DNA of 53,306 nt from Acidimicrobiaceae bacterium (GCA_002729765.1 PBYV01000051.1:1-53306); one strand, 5' to 3'; counted from the first letter of the stretch, positions 37,369-47,978 are shown. The notes: generated by a model not told the origin, from the sequence alone. Numbers and translations are program-made.

Positions 37369-38307
37369 GTGAACAATAAATTAACATCAAACTTTAAGCA
37401 TGAGGCAGTCATGTTGAATGAAGTGCTTGATGTGGTTGACCATATTCCTCCTGGGGTTTTTATCGATGCAACACTTGGCGGGGCTTCACACTCAGAAGGA
37501 ATACTTGATAGGCGCATTGATATTGAACTAGTTGCCCTTGATCGTGACCATTTAGCATTGCAGGCAGCGCGTCACAGGCTCGAAAGGTTTTCAGAAAGAG
37601 TTAGATTTTTTCATAACTCTTTTTCTTCATTGGAGGAAATATTTAATGATGAAAGCATCCCTTTAATTTCTGGTTTCCTTTTTGATTTGGGGGTTTCTTC
37701 ACCGCAGTTAGATAATGCGGAACGAGGTTTTAGTTATCGTTTTGATGGTCCTCTAGACATGAGAATGGATGTTCGTCAGGAAAGAACGGCTTCATATTTA
37801 TTAAACAATTCAGACAGGTCGGAATTGCAGAGAATAATAGAGAAGAATTCTGATGAAAGATTTGCAGCGCGTATAGCTGCTTCAATAATTAGAAATCGTC
37901 CGATCAGCAGTACTTTAGAATTTGCTGAATTGGTAAAGAATGCCATCCCAGCGGCAGCGCGAAGGCGAGGCGGGCATCCCGCCAAAAGAACTTTTCAAGC
38001 AATTCGTATGGAAGTTAACCAGGAACGCGAAGAGTTGATTCAAGGAGTGAGTGCCTCGATTGAGCGATTACGACCAAAAGGGTGCGGAATAGTTATTTCT
38101 TACCACTCTGGTGAAGATCGGATAGTTAAGGAACTATTTAGAAATGTGGTAACTGGTGGTTGTAGTTGCCCGAGCAAACTTCCGTGTGTCTGTGGTGCAG
38201 TCGCAAAAGGCCAGTTGCCACATTCAGGTTTGACTGCTTCGAAGGAAGAAATAAAAGAAAATAGACGAGCAAAGAGTGCTCGAATGAGAGTTTTGGAGAG
38301 CTTATGA
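37369..38307 (+). CDS. rsmH: 16S rRNA (cytosine(1402)-N(4))-methyltransferase
   Basis: 312 aa, GTG start; HEAVMLNEVLDVV, ATLGGASHSEGIL, GFLFDLGVSSPQLDNAERGFSYRFDGPLDMRMD, YHSGEDRIVK. Confidence 0.96.
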   Translation: MNNKLTSNFKHEAVMLNEVLDVVDHIPPGVFIDATLGGASHSEGILDRRIDIELVALDRDHLALQAARHRLERFSERVRFFHNSFSSLEEIFNDESIPLISGFLFDLGVSSPQLDNAERGFSYRFDGPLDMRMDVRQERTASYLLNNSDRSELQRIIEKNSDERFAARIAASIIRNRPISSTLEFAELVKNAIPAAARRRGGHPAKRTFQAIRMEVNQEREELIQGVSASIERLRPKGCGIVISYHSGEDRIVKELFRNVVTGGCSCPSKLPCVCGAVAKGQLPHSGLTASKEEIKENRRAKSARMRVLESL

Positions 38308-38681
38308 CTGTCACGATTGATCTTCAAATACCTCGAAAGAAGATAGTTGGAGCTGAGACTCGAAGAAAAAAAACTGGGATCACTTTTTCAATTTTTCTGG
38401 GTGTGGCCATTTCCTTTATTCTTCTATTTTCAGTAGCAGGCTCACATGCTTTCCTAGTTTCCGTTCAACAGGAAGTTGATTCTCTTCAGCGGCAAATAAC
38501 GGAAGGAATGGGTAATTCTCGGGAACTGCGGATCGAGGTAGCCGAATTGAAGAATCCAGAAAGAATTCTTTCTGCCGCCGAAGGTCGTTTAAACATGTTG
38601 CCGCCGCCCAACAGGAAACAATTACGAACAATTTTCGAACTTCCGCCACCGTTGAACAATCCTTTCAGGCGATCAAGTTGA
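38304..38681 (+). CDS. ftsL: FtsL-like cell division protein
   Basis: 125 aa; single TM followed by coiled-coil-like VQQEVDSLQRQITEG; position between rsmH and ftsI. Confidence 0.75.
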   Translation: MTVTIDLQIPRKKIVGAETRRKKTGITFSIFLGVAISFILLFSVAGSHAFLVSVQQEVDSLQRQITEGMGNSRELRIEVAELKNPERILSAAEGRLNMLPPPNRKQLRTIFELPPPLNNPFRRSS

Positions 38682-40537
38682 TGTTCAAAAAAAAGAAAAA
38701 CTCAGGGAAAAGATCCATGCCCTCTCATTTAAAAAGTTTTTTCCGTAGGTCTATTTTCGTTAGTTGTGTGATGATTCTGATTTCTGGAGGTCTGGTATGG
38801 AGATTGGTGCATTTTCAAATATTAGACTCCGAGCGCTATATAGCTCACGGAGCGAGTCAGAGGATGAAAACAGAAGAAGTACTTGCTCAACGAGGATCAA
38901 TACTTGACAGATATGGAGTTGATTTGGCAGTTTCTGTTCCAAGGCGTTCTTTAGTTGCGGACACACGACTTGTTGAAGATCCAGTACAAACTGCTAAAGC
39001 TTTGGTTCAAATATTAGGTGGCGACTTGCTGGAACTAGAAAATAAATTGAGCAGTGGAAAACAATTCGTATATCTGTCTCGACAAGTAGAGGATCGTTTT
39101 GCGGATGCAGTTTTATCGTTAAAACTTTCTGGCATTTACACCCAAAAAGAACAGAGTCGAGTTAGGCCGGATGGGGATGCTGTACTTGCGATCATTGGAA
39201 GAACAGATATTGACGGGAACGGTATAAGTGGTTTAGAAAAATCTTATAACAAATATCTATCTGGTGAGAATGGAGTAAAAATAGTTGAGCGAGGCCCTAG
39301 GGGATCAACGATTCCGGGGGGAGAGTATTCTCTCGAACCAGCTGAGAATGGTGAAACAATTGTCTCAACTTTAGATCGCTCTCTTCAATTTGAAGCTGAG
39401 AAAATTTTGATTTCTGGAGTTGATGAAGCGGGAGGTCACGCAGGCCTTTTGGTAGCAATGAGACCATCTACGGGTGAAATACTTGCGTCAGTGGCGGTGG
39501 AACGAAATCCCGATGGAAAGATCCAACAGATTAGTGAACATCGAAGTGCAACATGGACTTTTGAACCAGGTTCAATAATGAAGCCGTTGACCTTTTCTGC
39601 AGTTATGGATGCTGGTGTGGCTTCCAGTGACTCAGTTCGGAAAGTAGCAGATGAGATACATGTTCATGACTCCGATTTCTCAGACTGGTTTGATCATGAT
39701 GAAACAGACTGGTCAGTTTCTGAGATTCTTTTCAAGTCTTCAAACGTCGGAACTATTCTCTGGGCTCAAGAAATCGGACCAGCACTTTTGCATAACAAGT
39801 TGCAAAAATTTGGTATTGGAAGAAAAAGTGAATTGAATTTCCCTGGAGAAGCGAATGGAATTCTTCTTCCGGTTGAAAAGTGGTCCGGAACTTCCTTGCC
39901 AACCATAGCTATTGGACAAGGGGTTTCTGTTACTCCGATTCAAATGTTGACTGCATACGCAACCATTGCAAACCGTGGATTGAAGCCCGCGCCCACTCTT
40001 GTACGTGGTGTGGGGGATAATGTAGGAATGCCTGTTGATGCGTTAAATACACAACCTGAAAGAATCATTGAATCACGGACTGCTGAGTCGATAGTTGAAA
40101 TAATCGAAACAGTGGTGAGTTCGGGTACTGGAAAGAACGCACAAATTCCTGGTTACAGAGTTGCAGGAAAGACTGGAACGGCATGGAAACCACAATCAGG
40201 TGGTTATGGAGAAGAGGAAGAGGATCGTCGTTACGTAGTATCCTTCGCTGGATTTTTTCCAGTTGATGATCCTGAAATTGTAGCGTTGGTGGTAGTAGAC
40301 GAACCTTCTGCTTCTGCTGACTCTGGAGGAAAAGCTGCTGCTCCAATTTTTGCAGATTTTGCCAAATTTGCAGCGCGGCAATTAAGAATCCCATCTGAAA
40401 ATGAGAAAATCGACTCCTCTTTTTCGGAACGAGTGGTTGCTGTCACTCCAGCGCAAGCGGGATTATTGACTGCTAAGTTGGATGAATTCCCTATTGAGGA
40501 AATTCCTGAAGAAATTGCCGGATCTCTAGTTGAATAA
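38678..40537 (+). CDS. ftsI: Class B penicillin-binding protein / FtsI
   Basis: 619 aa; EPGSIMKPLTF (SxxK), SSN, AGKTGTA (KTG). Confidence 0.94.
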   Translation: MMFKKKKNSGKRSMPSHLKSFFRRSIFVSCVMILISGGLVWRLVHFQILDSERYIAHGASQRMKTEEVLAQRGSILDRYGVDLAVSVPRRSLVADTRLVEDPVQTAKALVQILGGDLLELENKLSSGKQFVYLSRQVEDRFADAVLSLKLSGIYTQKEQSRVRPDGDAVLAIIGRTDIDGNGISGLEKSYNKYLSGENGVKIVERGPRGSTIPGGEYSLEPAENGETIVSTLDRSLQFEAEKILISGVDEAGGHAGLLVAMRPSTGEILASVAVERNPDGKIQQISEHRSATWTFEPGSIMKPLTFSAVMDAGVASSDSVRKVADEIHVHDSDFSDWFDHDETDWSVSEILFKSSNVGTILWAQEIGPALLHNKLQKFGIGRKSELNFPGEANGILLPVEKWSGTSLPTIAIGQGVSVTPIQMLTAYATIANRGLKPAPTLVRGVGDNVGMPVDALNTQPERIIESRTAESIVEIIETVVSSGTGKNAQIPGYRVAGKTGTAWKPQSGGYGEEEEDRRYVVSFAGFFPVDDPEIVALVVVDEPSASADSGGKAAAPIFADFAKFAARQLRIPSENEKIDSSFSERVVAVTPAQAGLLTAKLDEFPIEEIPEEIAGSLVE

Positions 40538-41946
40538 TGCTTTTATCGAAACTAACCGCCGACATTGAAGGGTTGCTTGATAGCAATCAAGTTGATCCAG
40601 AAATTAAACGTGTTACTCATGACTCACGCGAGGTTATTGAAGGTGATATTTTTTGCTGTTTAAGAGGTAAGACCACTGATGGCCATAATTACATCCAAGA
40701 AGCAATTGATTCAGGTGCTTCTGCGCTCTTAGCTGAAAAAGTAAGTGGGTTGGATATTCCAACGTTTCTAGTTGAAAATGTTAGAGCAGTTTTACCACTT
40801 GTTGCTTCTCGAATTGTTGGTGATCCATCAAAAGAAATAAATGTTGTAGGAGTTACCGGTACTAACGGTAAAACGAGCGTAGTGAGCATGTTGGCTGAAA
40901 TATTAAGTACTTACGGAACCCCCACAGCGACAATTGGAACTTTAACTGGAATGTTAACGACCCCTGAATCTCCGGAACTTCAACGAGAATTACGAAAATA
41001 TTGCAGTGAGGGAGTCGAAGTAGTTGCGATGGAAGTATCTTCCCATTCCCTTGTTCAGAAGCGAGTGAGTAAAACGCACTTTTCAAGTGTTGCTTTCACG
41101 AATCTGAGCCACGATCATCTCGACTTCCATGGAACGATGGAAGATTATTACCTAGCAAAAGGCCTTTTGTTTAGTAGAGAATTCTCAAAAAGAGGAGTAA
41201 TTGCAACGGATTCAGATTATGGGCGGTCTTATTTCGAAAAAGCTATTTCAAGTGGAATGGAAGTGGAAGAACTTTCATTAAAAAATCGGAATGTCGTATT
41301 TACGCAGAAAAGTTCTTCTTTCGATTGGCGTGGAGAAAGGGTAACTATTCCGTTAGGTGGGCCTTTCGCATATTCCAATGCACTTGTTTCTGCTGAAATT
41401 GCTATTCAGCTCGGATTAGAGGTTGCAGAAGTTATTGCAGGATTGAATTCGTTAAATGGTGTTCCTGGGCGGTTCGAACCTGTATCACTCACGCAAGAGA
41501 GTTCAGCGATTATTGACTATGCGCACACACCTTCTGCATTGGCAGAACTTCTTGGAGGGTGCAGAAAAATAGTTGCTGGACGAATTATTCTTGTATTTGG
41601 TTGTGGTGGTGAAAGGGATTCGGAAAAACGTCCCCTAATGGGCGAAGTAGCGAGTGTGGGAGCTGATGTGAATATTTTGACAAGTGATAACCCTCGCGGT
41701 GAAGACGCAGAAAAAATAATTTCTGAAATTGCTTCTGGTATGAGCATAAAACCACGAGTAATTGAAGTGGATAGACGAAAGGCAATAGAACAAGCTTTTA
41801 ATGAAGCCGAATCTGGTGACCTGATCGTAGTTGCTGGACGTGGCCATGAGGAATATCAAGAAATTGACGGGAAGAAGATCCCTTTTTCCGATAAAAATGT
41901 ATTGCTAGATGTCGTTTCAAAAGCATCTTCTTCGGGAGAGCGATGA
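40537..41946 (+). CDS. murE: UDP-MurNAc-L-Ala-D-Glu ligase MurE (DNPR motif, meso-DAP type predicted)
   Basis: 469 aa; VTGTNGKTSVVSML, FTNLSHDHLDFHGTMEDYYLAK, DYAHTPSALAELL, LTSDNPRGED. Confidence 0.95.
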   Translation: MLLSKLTADIEGLLDSNQVDPEIKRVTHDSREVIEGDIFCCLRGKTTDGHNYIQEAIDSGASALLAEKVSGLDIPTFLVENVRAVLPLVASRIVGDPSKEINVVGVTGTNGKTSVVSMLAEILSTYGTPTATIGTLTGMLTTPESPELQRELRKYCSEGVEVVAMEVSSHSLVQKRVSKTHFSSVAFTNLSHDHLDFHGTMEDYYLAKGLLFSREFSKRGVIATDSDYGRSYFEKAISSGMEVEELSLKNRNVVFTQKSSSFDWRGERVTIPLGGPFAYSNALVSAEIAIQLGLEVAEVIAGLNSLNGVPGRFEPVSLTQESSAIIDYAHTPSALAELLGGCRKIVAGRIILVFGCGGERDSEKRPLMGEVASVGADVNILTSDNPRGEDAEKIISEIASGMSIKPRVIEVDRRKAIEQAFNEAESGDLIVVAGRGHEEYQEIDGKKIPFSDKNVLLDVVSKASSSGER

Positions 41947-42995
41947 TACGAATCCTTATAGCCGCTGCTATTGCTATGGTTGTTTCTTTGTTTTTAAGTC
42001 GAACTTTGATTTTTTGGTTGACACGGTTGAAAATTGGGCAACCGATTCGTGAAGATGGCCCTGCTGGTCACATTACAAAAGCAGGAACACCAACAATGGG
42101 AGGTGTTGGAATTGTGGCCGGTGCTACAGCCGGTTACGTCATTAGTGATTTATACCACGGTATTTACACTCGAACTGGAATTTTTGTGATGCTGAGCATT
42201 CTTGGAGCTGGAACAGTGGGGCTAATCGACGACTGGATCAAAGTAGTCCGTGAGAGAAACCTGGGCCTGAACAAGAAAACGAAAATGTTTGGACTTTTGC
42301 TTGTTGCAGTAATTTTCGCCATTTTGATGGTCACCTATTCTCCAGTTCATACTAAAATTTCTTTTACTCGTTTTGACTATCCTGGCTGGGAGATCGGTGA
42401 AGTTTTGTGGAGCCTATGGGCAATTCTTCTTATTTCAGGATCAGCAAATGCAGTTAACTTAACTGACGGGTTAGATGGTTTAGCTGCGGGAGCCGCTATT
42501 TTTTGTTTCGGCGCTTTCGGCGTTATTTCGTTTTGGCAGTTTCGATACCCCGATTTATATGATGTTCCACATGCCTTAGATCTTGCAGTAATTTCAGCTG
42601 CTATGGCGGGCGCCTGTTTAGGTTTCTTATGGTGGAATTCCGCACCGGCACAGATTTTTATGGGTGACACTGGATCGTTGGCAATTGGAACCGGGCTAGC
42701 TGCACTTTCTCTAGCGACAAACACTCAGCTTCTTTTACCTATTGTTGCGGGTTTATTTGTTGTAGAAACCCTTTCAGTGATAATCCAAATATTGGGTTTT
42801 AGATTTTTTTCCAGGCGAAGAGTTTTCAAAATGGCACCCCTTCATCATCATTTTGAATTATCTGGCTGGCCTGAAACCACTGTGATTGTACGTTTTTGGA
42901 TGATGTCTGGCTTGTGTACAGCTCTCGGTATAGGTCTGTTTTATGGTGACTCACTTCGCTCCGGAATAGTCGGATTAATTGCCGGTACCTATTGA
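41943..42995 (+). CDS. mraY: Phospho-N-acetylmuramoyl-pentapeptide transferase
   Basis: 350 aa; GPAGHITKAGTPTMGGVGI, LTDGLDGLAAG, MGDTGSLAIG, APLHHHFELSGWPE. Confidence 0.96.
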   Translation: MIRILIAAAIAMVVSLFLSRTLIFWLTRLKIGQPIREDGPAGHITKAGTPTMGGVGIVAGATAGYVISDLYHGIYTRTGIFVMLSILGAGTVGLIDDWIKVVRERNLGLNKKTKMFGLLLVAVIFAILMVTYSPVHTKISFTRFDYPGWEIGEVLWSLWAILLISGSANAVNLTDGLDGLAAGAAIFCFGAFGVISFWQFRYPDLYDVPHALDLAVISAAMAGACLGFLWWNSAPAQIFMGDTGSLAIGTGLAALSLATNTQLLLPIVAGLFVVETLSVIIQILGFRFFSRRRVFKMAPLHHHFELSGWPETTVIVRFWMMSGLCTALGIGLFYGDSLRSGIVGLIAGTY

Positions 42996-44296
42996 TGGGT
43001 GATGAGACTTTAGTACTCGGATTAGGAATTACAGGATGCGCCGCGAGTGAAGCACTTATCTCGCGTGGTCATGAGGTATGTGCTGTAGATGACTCTCCTT
43101 CAGAATCTATTAAGGAGTGGGCCAACAAATTGTCGCTAGAACTATTCCCAGCTCCTTTGAGTGGTAAATGGGATAATTTCCTTCAAAGATTTTCACAAAT
43201 CCTCATTAGTCCTGGTATTCCTGACTCACATCCTGTCTTTGGAGCTGCTTCCCGGGTTGGGTCGACGATTATCGACGAAGGAGACCTCGCTAATGAATGG
43301 GATGACAGACCTCGATGTGCAGTTACTGGAACTAATGGTAAGACAACAGTTGTGACACTTGTTACGGAGATGCTTAACCGATCAGGTCTAAATGCTGTTG
43401 CGGCTGGAAACTTGGAAAAGCCAGTGCTGACAGCGATAGAAGATAGTTCGGCAGATTGCTTTGTAATCGAGGCATCATCTTTTCGACTTGCTCACTCTCT
43501 TAAGTTCAAAGCATCACCGTCAGTTTGGTTGAATTTTGCGCCTGACCATCTTGATCATCATTTGAACTTAGATACCTACTTGCAAGCAAAAAAACGTGTT
43601 TGGGAAGGTGTTGAAAAAGAATCTGATGCTATTGCGAATTTATCCGATGAGGTTGTGAAACAGTATTCGCCTAAAGGGGTTACTGGGTTTGGAATCGACG
43701 GTTCTTATTGTTATGTACAAGGCTTTAACTTGATATTCGAGGGAGAGTCACTACTTGATATTAGAGATTTACCACGAAGCATGCCTCATGATTTAGAAAA
43801 TGCTCAGGCTGCATTGCTTCTTGCTAAAAAATTCGGAGCTAACGTTGGGTCGTGTGTTGAAACACTTGAGCGGTTTAAAGGATTAGAACATCGAGTCGAG
43901 TTGGTTGCTCAAAGAAATGAAATAGCTTTCGTAAATGACAGCAAATCGACGACTCCTCATTCCACGCTTTCTGCATTAAAGGGCTTACCGGGCGCTGTTT
44001 TAATAGCTGGAGGAAAAAATAAAGGAATTGACTTAACGCCTTTAAAAGAAGCTAAACCGCTCGCTGTTATCGCTATGGGTGAAGCTGCTGAAGAAATAGT
44101 GAAAATTTTTGAAAATGAGTGCAGCGTTGAAGTTGCTAGCACGATGAGCGAAGCAGTTGAAAAGGCTTATAAAAAAGCACTACCCAGAGGAACTGTTCTT
44201 TTATCACCCGCCTGCGCTTCTTTTGACTGGTATGAATCTTATTCTGAAAGAGGTTCAGATTTCATCAGAGCAGTTTCCGAACTGGAAATATTCTAG
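42995..44296 (+). CDS. murD: UDP-N-acetylmuramoylalanine-D-glutamate ligase
   Basis: About 433 aa; VLGLGITGCAASEAL, VTGTNGKTTVVTL, NFAPDHLDHHLNLDTYLQAK, VNDSKSTTPHSTLSAL, IAGGKNKGIDLTPL. Confidence 0.95.
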   Translation: MGDETLVLGLGITGCAASEALISRGHEVCAVDDSPSESIKEWANKLSLELFPAPLSGKWDNFLQRFSQILISPGIPDSHPVFGAASRVGSTIIDEGDLANEWDDRPRCAVTGTNGKTTVVTLVTEMLNRSGLNAVAAGNLEKPVLTAIEDSSADCFVIEASSFRLAHSLKFKASPSVWLNFAPDHLDHHLNLDTYLQAKKRVWEGVEKESDAIANLSDEVVKQYSPKGVTGFGIDGSYCYVQGFNLIFEGESLLDIRDLPRSMPHDLENAQAALLLAKKFGANVGSCVETLERFKGLEHRVELVAQRNEIAFVNDSKSTTPHSTLSALKGLPGAVLIAGGKNKGIDLTPLKEAKPLAVIAMGEAAEEIVKIFENECSVEVASTMSEAVEKAYKKALPRGTVLLSPACASFDWYESYSERGSDFIRAVSELEIF

Positions 44297-44304
44297 GTTG
44301 GCTT

Positions 44305-45459
44305 GTGAATACTAAAACCTCTACTGGAAAACATAAGAAAATTTTAAGCATTTCAGCAAATCCACCCGGATTCCGTTCTCTACGTTTCGTTGTGTTAATT
44401 ACAGCGATGATCATACTTATCCTTCTAGGGGTTGTAATGGTCCTTTCAGCCTCATCGGTTAATGATCTTCGTATTTTCGGTGATACTTGGCACCATTTAA
44501 AAAGACAAGTTTTATGGCTCTTGTTGGGGATTCTTTCGATGGCAGTAACGATACGAATCGATTATCGAAAAATTAGAAAATTTTCTATCCCACTTTTACT
44601 TTTCTCGTTAGCTCTATGTGCTCTTGTGTTGTTTCCAAGTGTCGGAATTACGGCTAATGGCTCGGCTAGATGGATCGGTATAGGGTCGTTCACTTTTCAG
44701 CCTTCTGAATTCCTTAAGTTGGCAATAGTTATTTATCTAGCGGATTTGTTCTCTGGATCAAAGAAAAAAACAAATGTGACTATAACTTCAATCAAGAAAT
44801 TTCTACTAGTTCTTGGAACAGCGGCAGCTCTTCTCATGCTTGAGCCAGATTTAGGAACGACGGCTATCATCGCTGCAATTTCATTAACTGTTCTATTTTT
44901 TTCTGGCTTCCGTCTTAGAAATCTTCTTGTAATGGGAATTTCAGGAGTTGCTTTGCTTTTCGCAGCAAGTTACTCATCGGGCTACAGACGAAGGAGGCTC
45001 TTGGGAGTTTTAGATCCATGGCAGGATCCGACTGGTACCGGATGGCAAGCTCTTCAATCAGCGGTAGCTATTTCACAAGGTGGAGTGAGTGGATTAGGAC
45101 TTGGGGAAAGCCGAGCAAAGTGGGGATTTCTACCATTTTCACATACTGATTTCATCTTCGCAATTGTTGCTGAGGAGTTGGGTTTTATTGGAGCTTGTTT
45201 AGTGATTCTCGCATTTTTATCAATAGGTTTGGCAGGTTTAGCTTCTGCTTTTAAAGCTCCGGATAATTTCGGACAACTTTTGGCGGCAGGTATAACGGCT
45301 TGGATAAGTATTCAAGCATTTGTGAATTTAGGGGCGGTTCTGGGGATGTTGCCTATCACAGGTGTTCCGCTTCCTTTTGTTTCTTCCGGTGGAAGTTCTT
45401 TAGTTGTAACTATGGCTGCGTTTGGAATTTTATTGAATGTTTCAAGGCAGACGCGATGA
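44305..45459 (+). CDS. ftsW: Lipid II polymerase / cell division protein FtsW (SEDS family)
   Basis: 384 aa, GTG start; GSARWIGIGSFTFQPSEFLKLAIVIYLAD, PDLGTT, LPFSHTDFIFAIVAEELGFIGA, PLPFVSSGGSSL. Confidence 0.95.
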   Translation: MNTKTSTGKHKKILSISANPPGFRSLRFVVLITAMIILILLGVVMVLSASSVNDLRIFGDTWHHLKRQVLWLLLGILSMAVTIRIDYRKIRKFSIPLLLFSLALCALVLFPSVGITANGSARWIGIGSFTFQPSEFLKLAIVIYLADLFSGSKKKTNVTITSIKKFLLVLGTAAALLMLEPDLGTTAIIAAISLTVLFFSGFRLRNLLVMGISGVALLFAASYSSGYRRRRLLGVLDPWQDPTGTGWQALQSAVAISQGGVSGLGLGESRAKWGFLPFSHTDFIFAIVAEELGFIGACLVILAFLSIGLAGLASAFKAPDNFGQLLAAGITAWISIQAFVNLGAVLGMLPITGVPLPFVSSGGSSLVVTMAAFGILLNVSRQTR

Positions 45460-45475
45460 GTAAGGATAAATGTAA

Positions 45476-46606
45476 ATGATTTCAGGTGCTTGTCGTGTCT
45501 TAATTGCCGGAGGGGGTACTGCAGGCCATGTTATTCCAGCAGTAGCAATAGGAAAAGCTCTTTACAGTAAAGGGGTTTTGAAAAAAGAAAATGAAATCCA
45601 TTTCGTCGGAAGTAAGAGGGGAACGGGTAGAGAAATTGTTCACGAAGCCGGCTTTGAGATGAGTGTTCTTCCCGGACGCGGAATACAAAGAAAGCTTACT
45701 TTTCGGAATGTATTATCGACTCTCTCTTTACTCTCCGCGTTTTTTAGAGCTTCATTAATGATCCTTAAGGCTAAACCAGAAATCATTGTCGTGATGGGAG
45801 GTTATGCAAGTCTTGCATGCGGTTTAGCGGGAAAGCTTTTTAACGTGCCCTTATTAGTAGCCGAACAGAATGCGGTTCCAGGAGCTACTAATAAAATCAT
45901 CGCGCGCTTCGCTGAAGTGTCAGCTGTTTCCTTTGAGGGCGTTAATCTTCCGCATTCCGTGCTGACAGGAAACCCACTTAGGTCTGAAATCTTAAATTTT
46001 ATCGAGTCCGATTCTCGTAAGGAAGTTCGGAGAGAGTTGGGAGTCGATGACAGAACAATGATCACGGTTTTTGGCGGCTCTTTGGGAGCACACCATTTGA
46101 ATGAGACGGTATTCGAATTGTCTGAACTTTGGGAAGGTAAAGCTATTTCTATTTACCACGTTGTGGGGGCACGTGATTGGCCAGAATTTTCTCAATTAGA
46201 ACAAAAATCAATTGGTGATGTCGAGTACAAAATGATCGAATACTTGAGTGACTTAACAGCACTAATCGGAGCAGCAGATTTAGTCATCAGTAGGGCAGGT
46301 GCGACAAGTGTCTCAGAAATTACTGCTTTGGGAGTGCCCTCAATACTTATTCCTCTTCCAAATTCTCCGGGAAACCATCAAGAAAAAAACGCGCTCTTTT
46401 TTGAAAAAAATGGTTCAGCGATGCTTCTTCCGGATAATGAACTTAGTTGCATTTCCCTATCCAATAAGATTAGTTATTTATTGGAAGATGAATCAATTTT
46501 ACTAGAAATGAGCAAAAGAACGAGAGCTGTTGCTCATTTAACTGCTGGGGATGACATGGTAGATCTGATTTCGAACATCATTGAAAGAGAGTCTTATGGT
46601 AAATGA
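45476..46606 (+). CDS. murG: UDP-GlcNAc transferase MurG
   Basis: 376 aa; IAGGGTAGHVIPAVAI, LVAEQNAVPGATNKI, TVFGGSLGAHHLN, VISRAGATSVSEI. Confidence 0.95.
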   Translation: MISGACRVLIAGGGTAGHVIPAVAIGKALYSKGVLKKENEIHFVGSKRGTGREIVHEAGFEMSVLPGRGIQRKLTFRNVLSTLSLLSAFFRASLMILKAKPEIIVVMGGYASLACGLAGKLFNVPLLVAEQNAVPGATNKIIARFAEVSAVSFEGVNLPHSVLTGNPLRSEILNFIESDSRKEVRRELGVDDRTMITVFGGSLGAHHLNETVFELSELWEGKAISIYHVVGARDWPEFSQLEQKSIGDVEYKMIEYLSDLTALIGAADLVISRAGATSVSEITALGVPSILIPLPNSPGNHQEKNALFFEKNGSAMLLPDNELSCISLSNKISYLLEDESILLEMSKRTRAVAHLTAGDDMVDLISNIIERESYGK

Positions 46607-47978
46607 AGAGGTGGATCTTTCTGTAAAAAACTCTGTTCATATTATCGGCATTGGTGGAGCTGGAATGGGAGCAATTGCTGAGGTGCTTGCAACTATGGGC
46701 CATGTAGTAAGTGGGTCTGATATCAAAGACTCGCATCGTCTGGATCGATTAAGGGCATTTGGGGTTGAAATCTTTATAGGACATGATTCGAAAAATGTTA
46801 AAAGTGTTAACTTTGTTGCACGCTCTACGGCAATTTCAGATTCAAACATTGAGTGTTTGCAGGCCGTCGAGAATGGAATTCCTCTTTTAAGTAGAGAAAA
46901 AGTTTTGAGAAGTATTTCTAAACTTAAGGATTCGATTGCTGTTTCAGGGACTCACGGGAAAACAACTACTTCATCGATGCTTTCACTTGTGCTACGTGAA
47001 GCTGGATTAAAACCTTCGTTTATTATTGGGGGAGAAGTGAATGAGATTGGAACTGGAGCGGTCTGGGATGAAGGGGAGCTTCTTGTAATAGAGGCAGATG
47101 AAAGTGATGCATCTTTTTTGGGTTTGAAACGAAAGTTGTCAATCATTACCAATCTTGAAGAAGATCATCTTGAGTATTTTGGAGGATTCGAAGCCCTTTA
47201 TGAAGCGTTTGTGAAATTCGGAGATGAAACAGATGGAGTTGTTTTACTTGGAATTGATGACGTTAATTCACTACGGCTATCCAATGAAATTGAGGCAACG
47301 ACAGTTGGGTTTAATCCTCTTGCAGACTGGAGAATAGAGTTAACAAAGGAAACATGGAAGGGCTCTGAGTTTTGCATCACAGGTGAAGAAACCTTAACGC
47401 TTTCAATTCCCATACCAGGAGTGCATAACGTAAAAAATGCTTCTATAGCGGCAGTAGGGGGATTCATGTCGGGCGTTGAACCGGCGATCATTGCGGATGC
47501 TTTGAGTGGTTTTGGTGGGGTGGCTCGTCGTTTCGAACATAGAGGAAGTGAGAACGGTATTGTTTTTGTGGATGACTATGCGCATTTACCTTCTGAAGTT
47601 GAAAGCACTATAGAGGCAGCCTGCAGCGGTGACTGGAATCGAATTTTTGCTGTTTTTCAACCACACCGTTACAGTCGAACGGAATCTATAGGAGCGACTT
47701 TCACAGATTCTTTTTCAAAAGCTGATCTTGTAGTAATAACAGATATTTTTGCGGGAGGAGAAATTCCTCGTCCAGGAGTTTCCGGTCTTATAGTTTTTGA
47801 TGCGGTTAAAGAGAAGTATCCCGATCTCGATCTTCATTACCTTCCGAACCGTGCTGAAGTCGTTAATTTCCTAGTTGCTGAGTTGTCTGACGGGGATTTA
47901 TGTCTAACGATGGGCGCCGGTGATATCACTTCTTTGCCTGAAGAAGTCAAATACGGTCTGGGTCAGTCTCGTGTTTGA
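46596..47978 (+). CDS. murC: UDP-N-acetylmuramate-L-alanine ligase
   Basis: Likely ATG 46596 (ORF opens 46581); VHIIGIGGAGMGAIAEVL, VSGTHGKTTTSSML, EADESDASFL, FQPHRYSRTE. Confidence 0.95.
   Translation: MVNEEVDLSVKNSVHIIGIGGAGMGAIAEVLATMGHVVSGSDIKDSHRLDRLRAFGVEIFIGHDSKNVKSVNFVARSTAISDSNIECLQAVENGIPLLSREKVLRSISKLKDSIAVSGTHGKTTTSSMLSLVLREAGLKPSFIIGGEVNEIGTGAVWDEGELLVIEADESDASFLGLKRKLSIITNLEEDHLEYFGGFEALYEAFVKFGDETDGVVLLGIDDVNSLRLSNEIEATTVGFNPLADWRIELTKETWKGSEFCITGEETLTLSIPIPGVHNVKNASIAAVGGFMSGVEPAIIADALSGFGGVARRFEHRGSENGIVFVDDYAHLPSEVESTIEAACSGDWNRIFAVFQPHRYSRTESIGATFTDSFSKADLVVITDIFAGGEIPRPGVSGLIVFDAVKEKYPDLDLHYLPNRAEVVNFLVAELSDGDLCLTMGAGDITSLPEEVKYGLGQSRV

Noticed and set aside
42377-42724. 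115-aa antisense ORF within mraY
   Set aside because: Complement of conserved MraY sequence; no independent coding evidence.
40537-44296. Possibility that murF is fused to murE or murD
   Set aside because: Both are single Mur-ligase length with one ATP-binding GTNGKT motif each.
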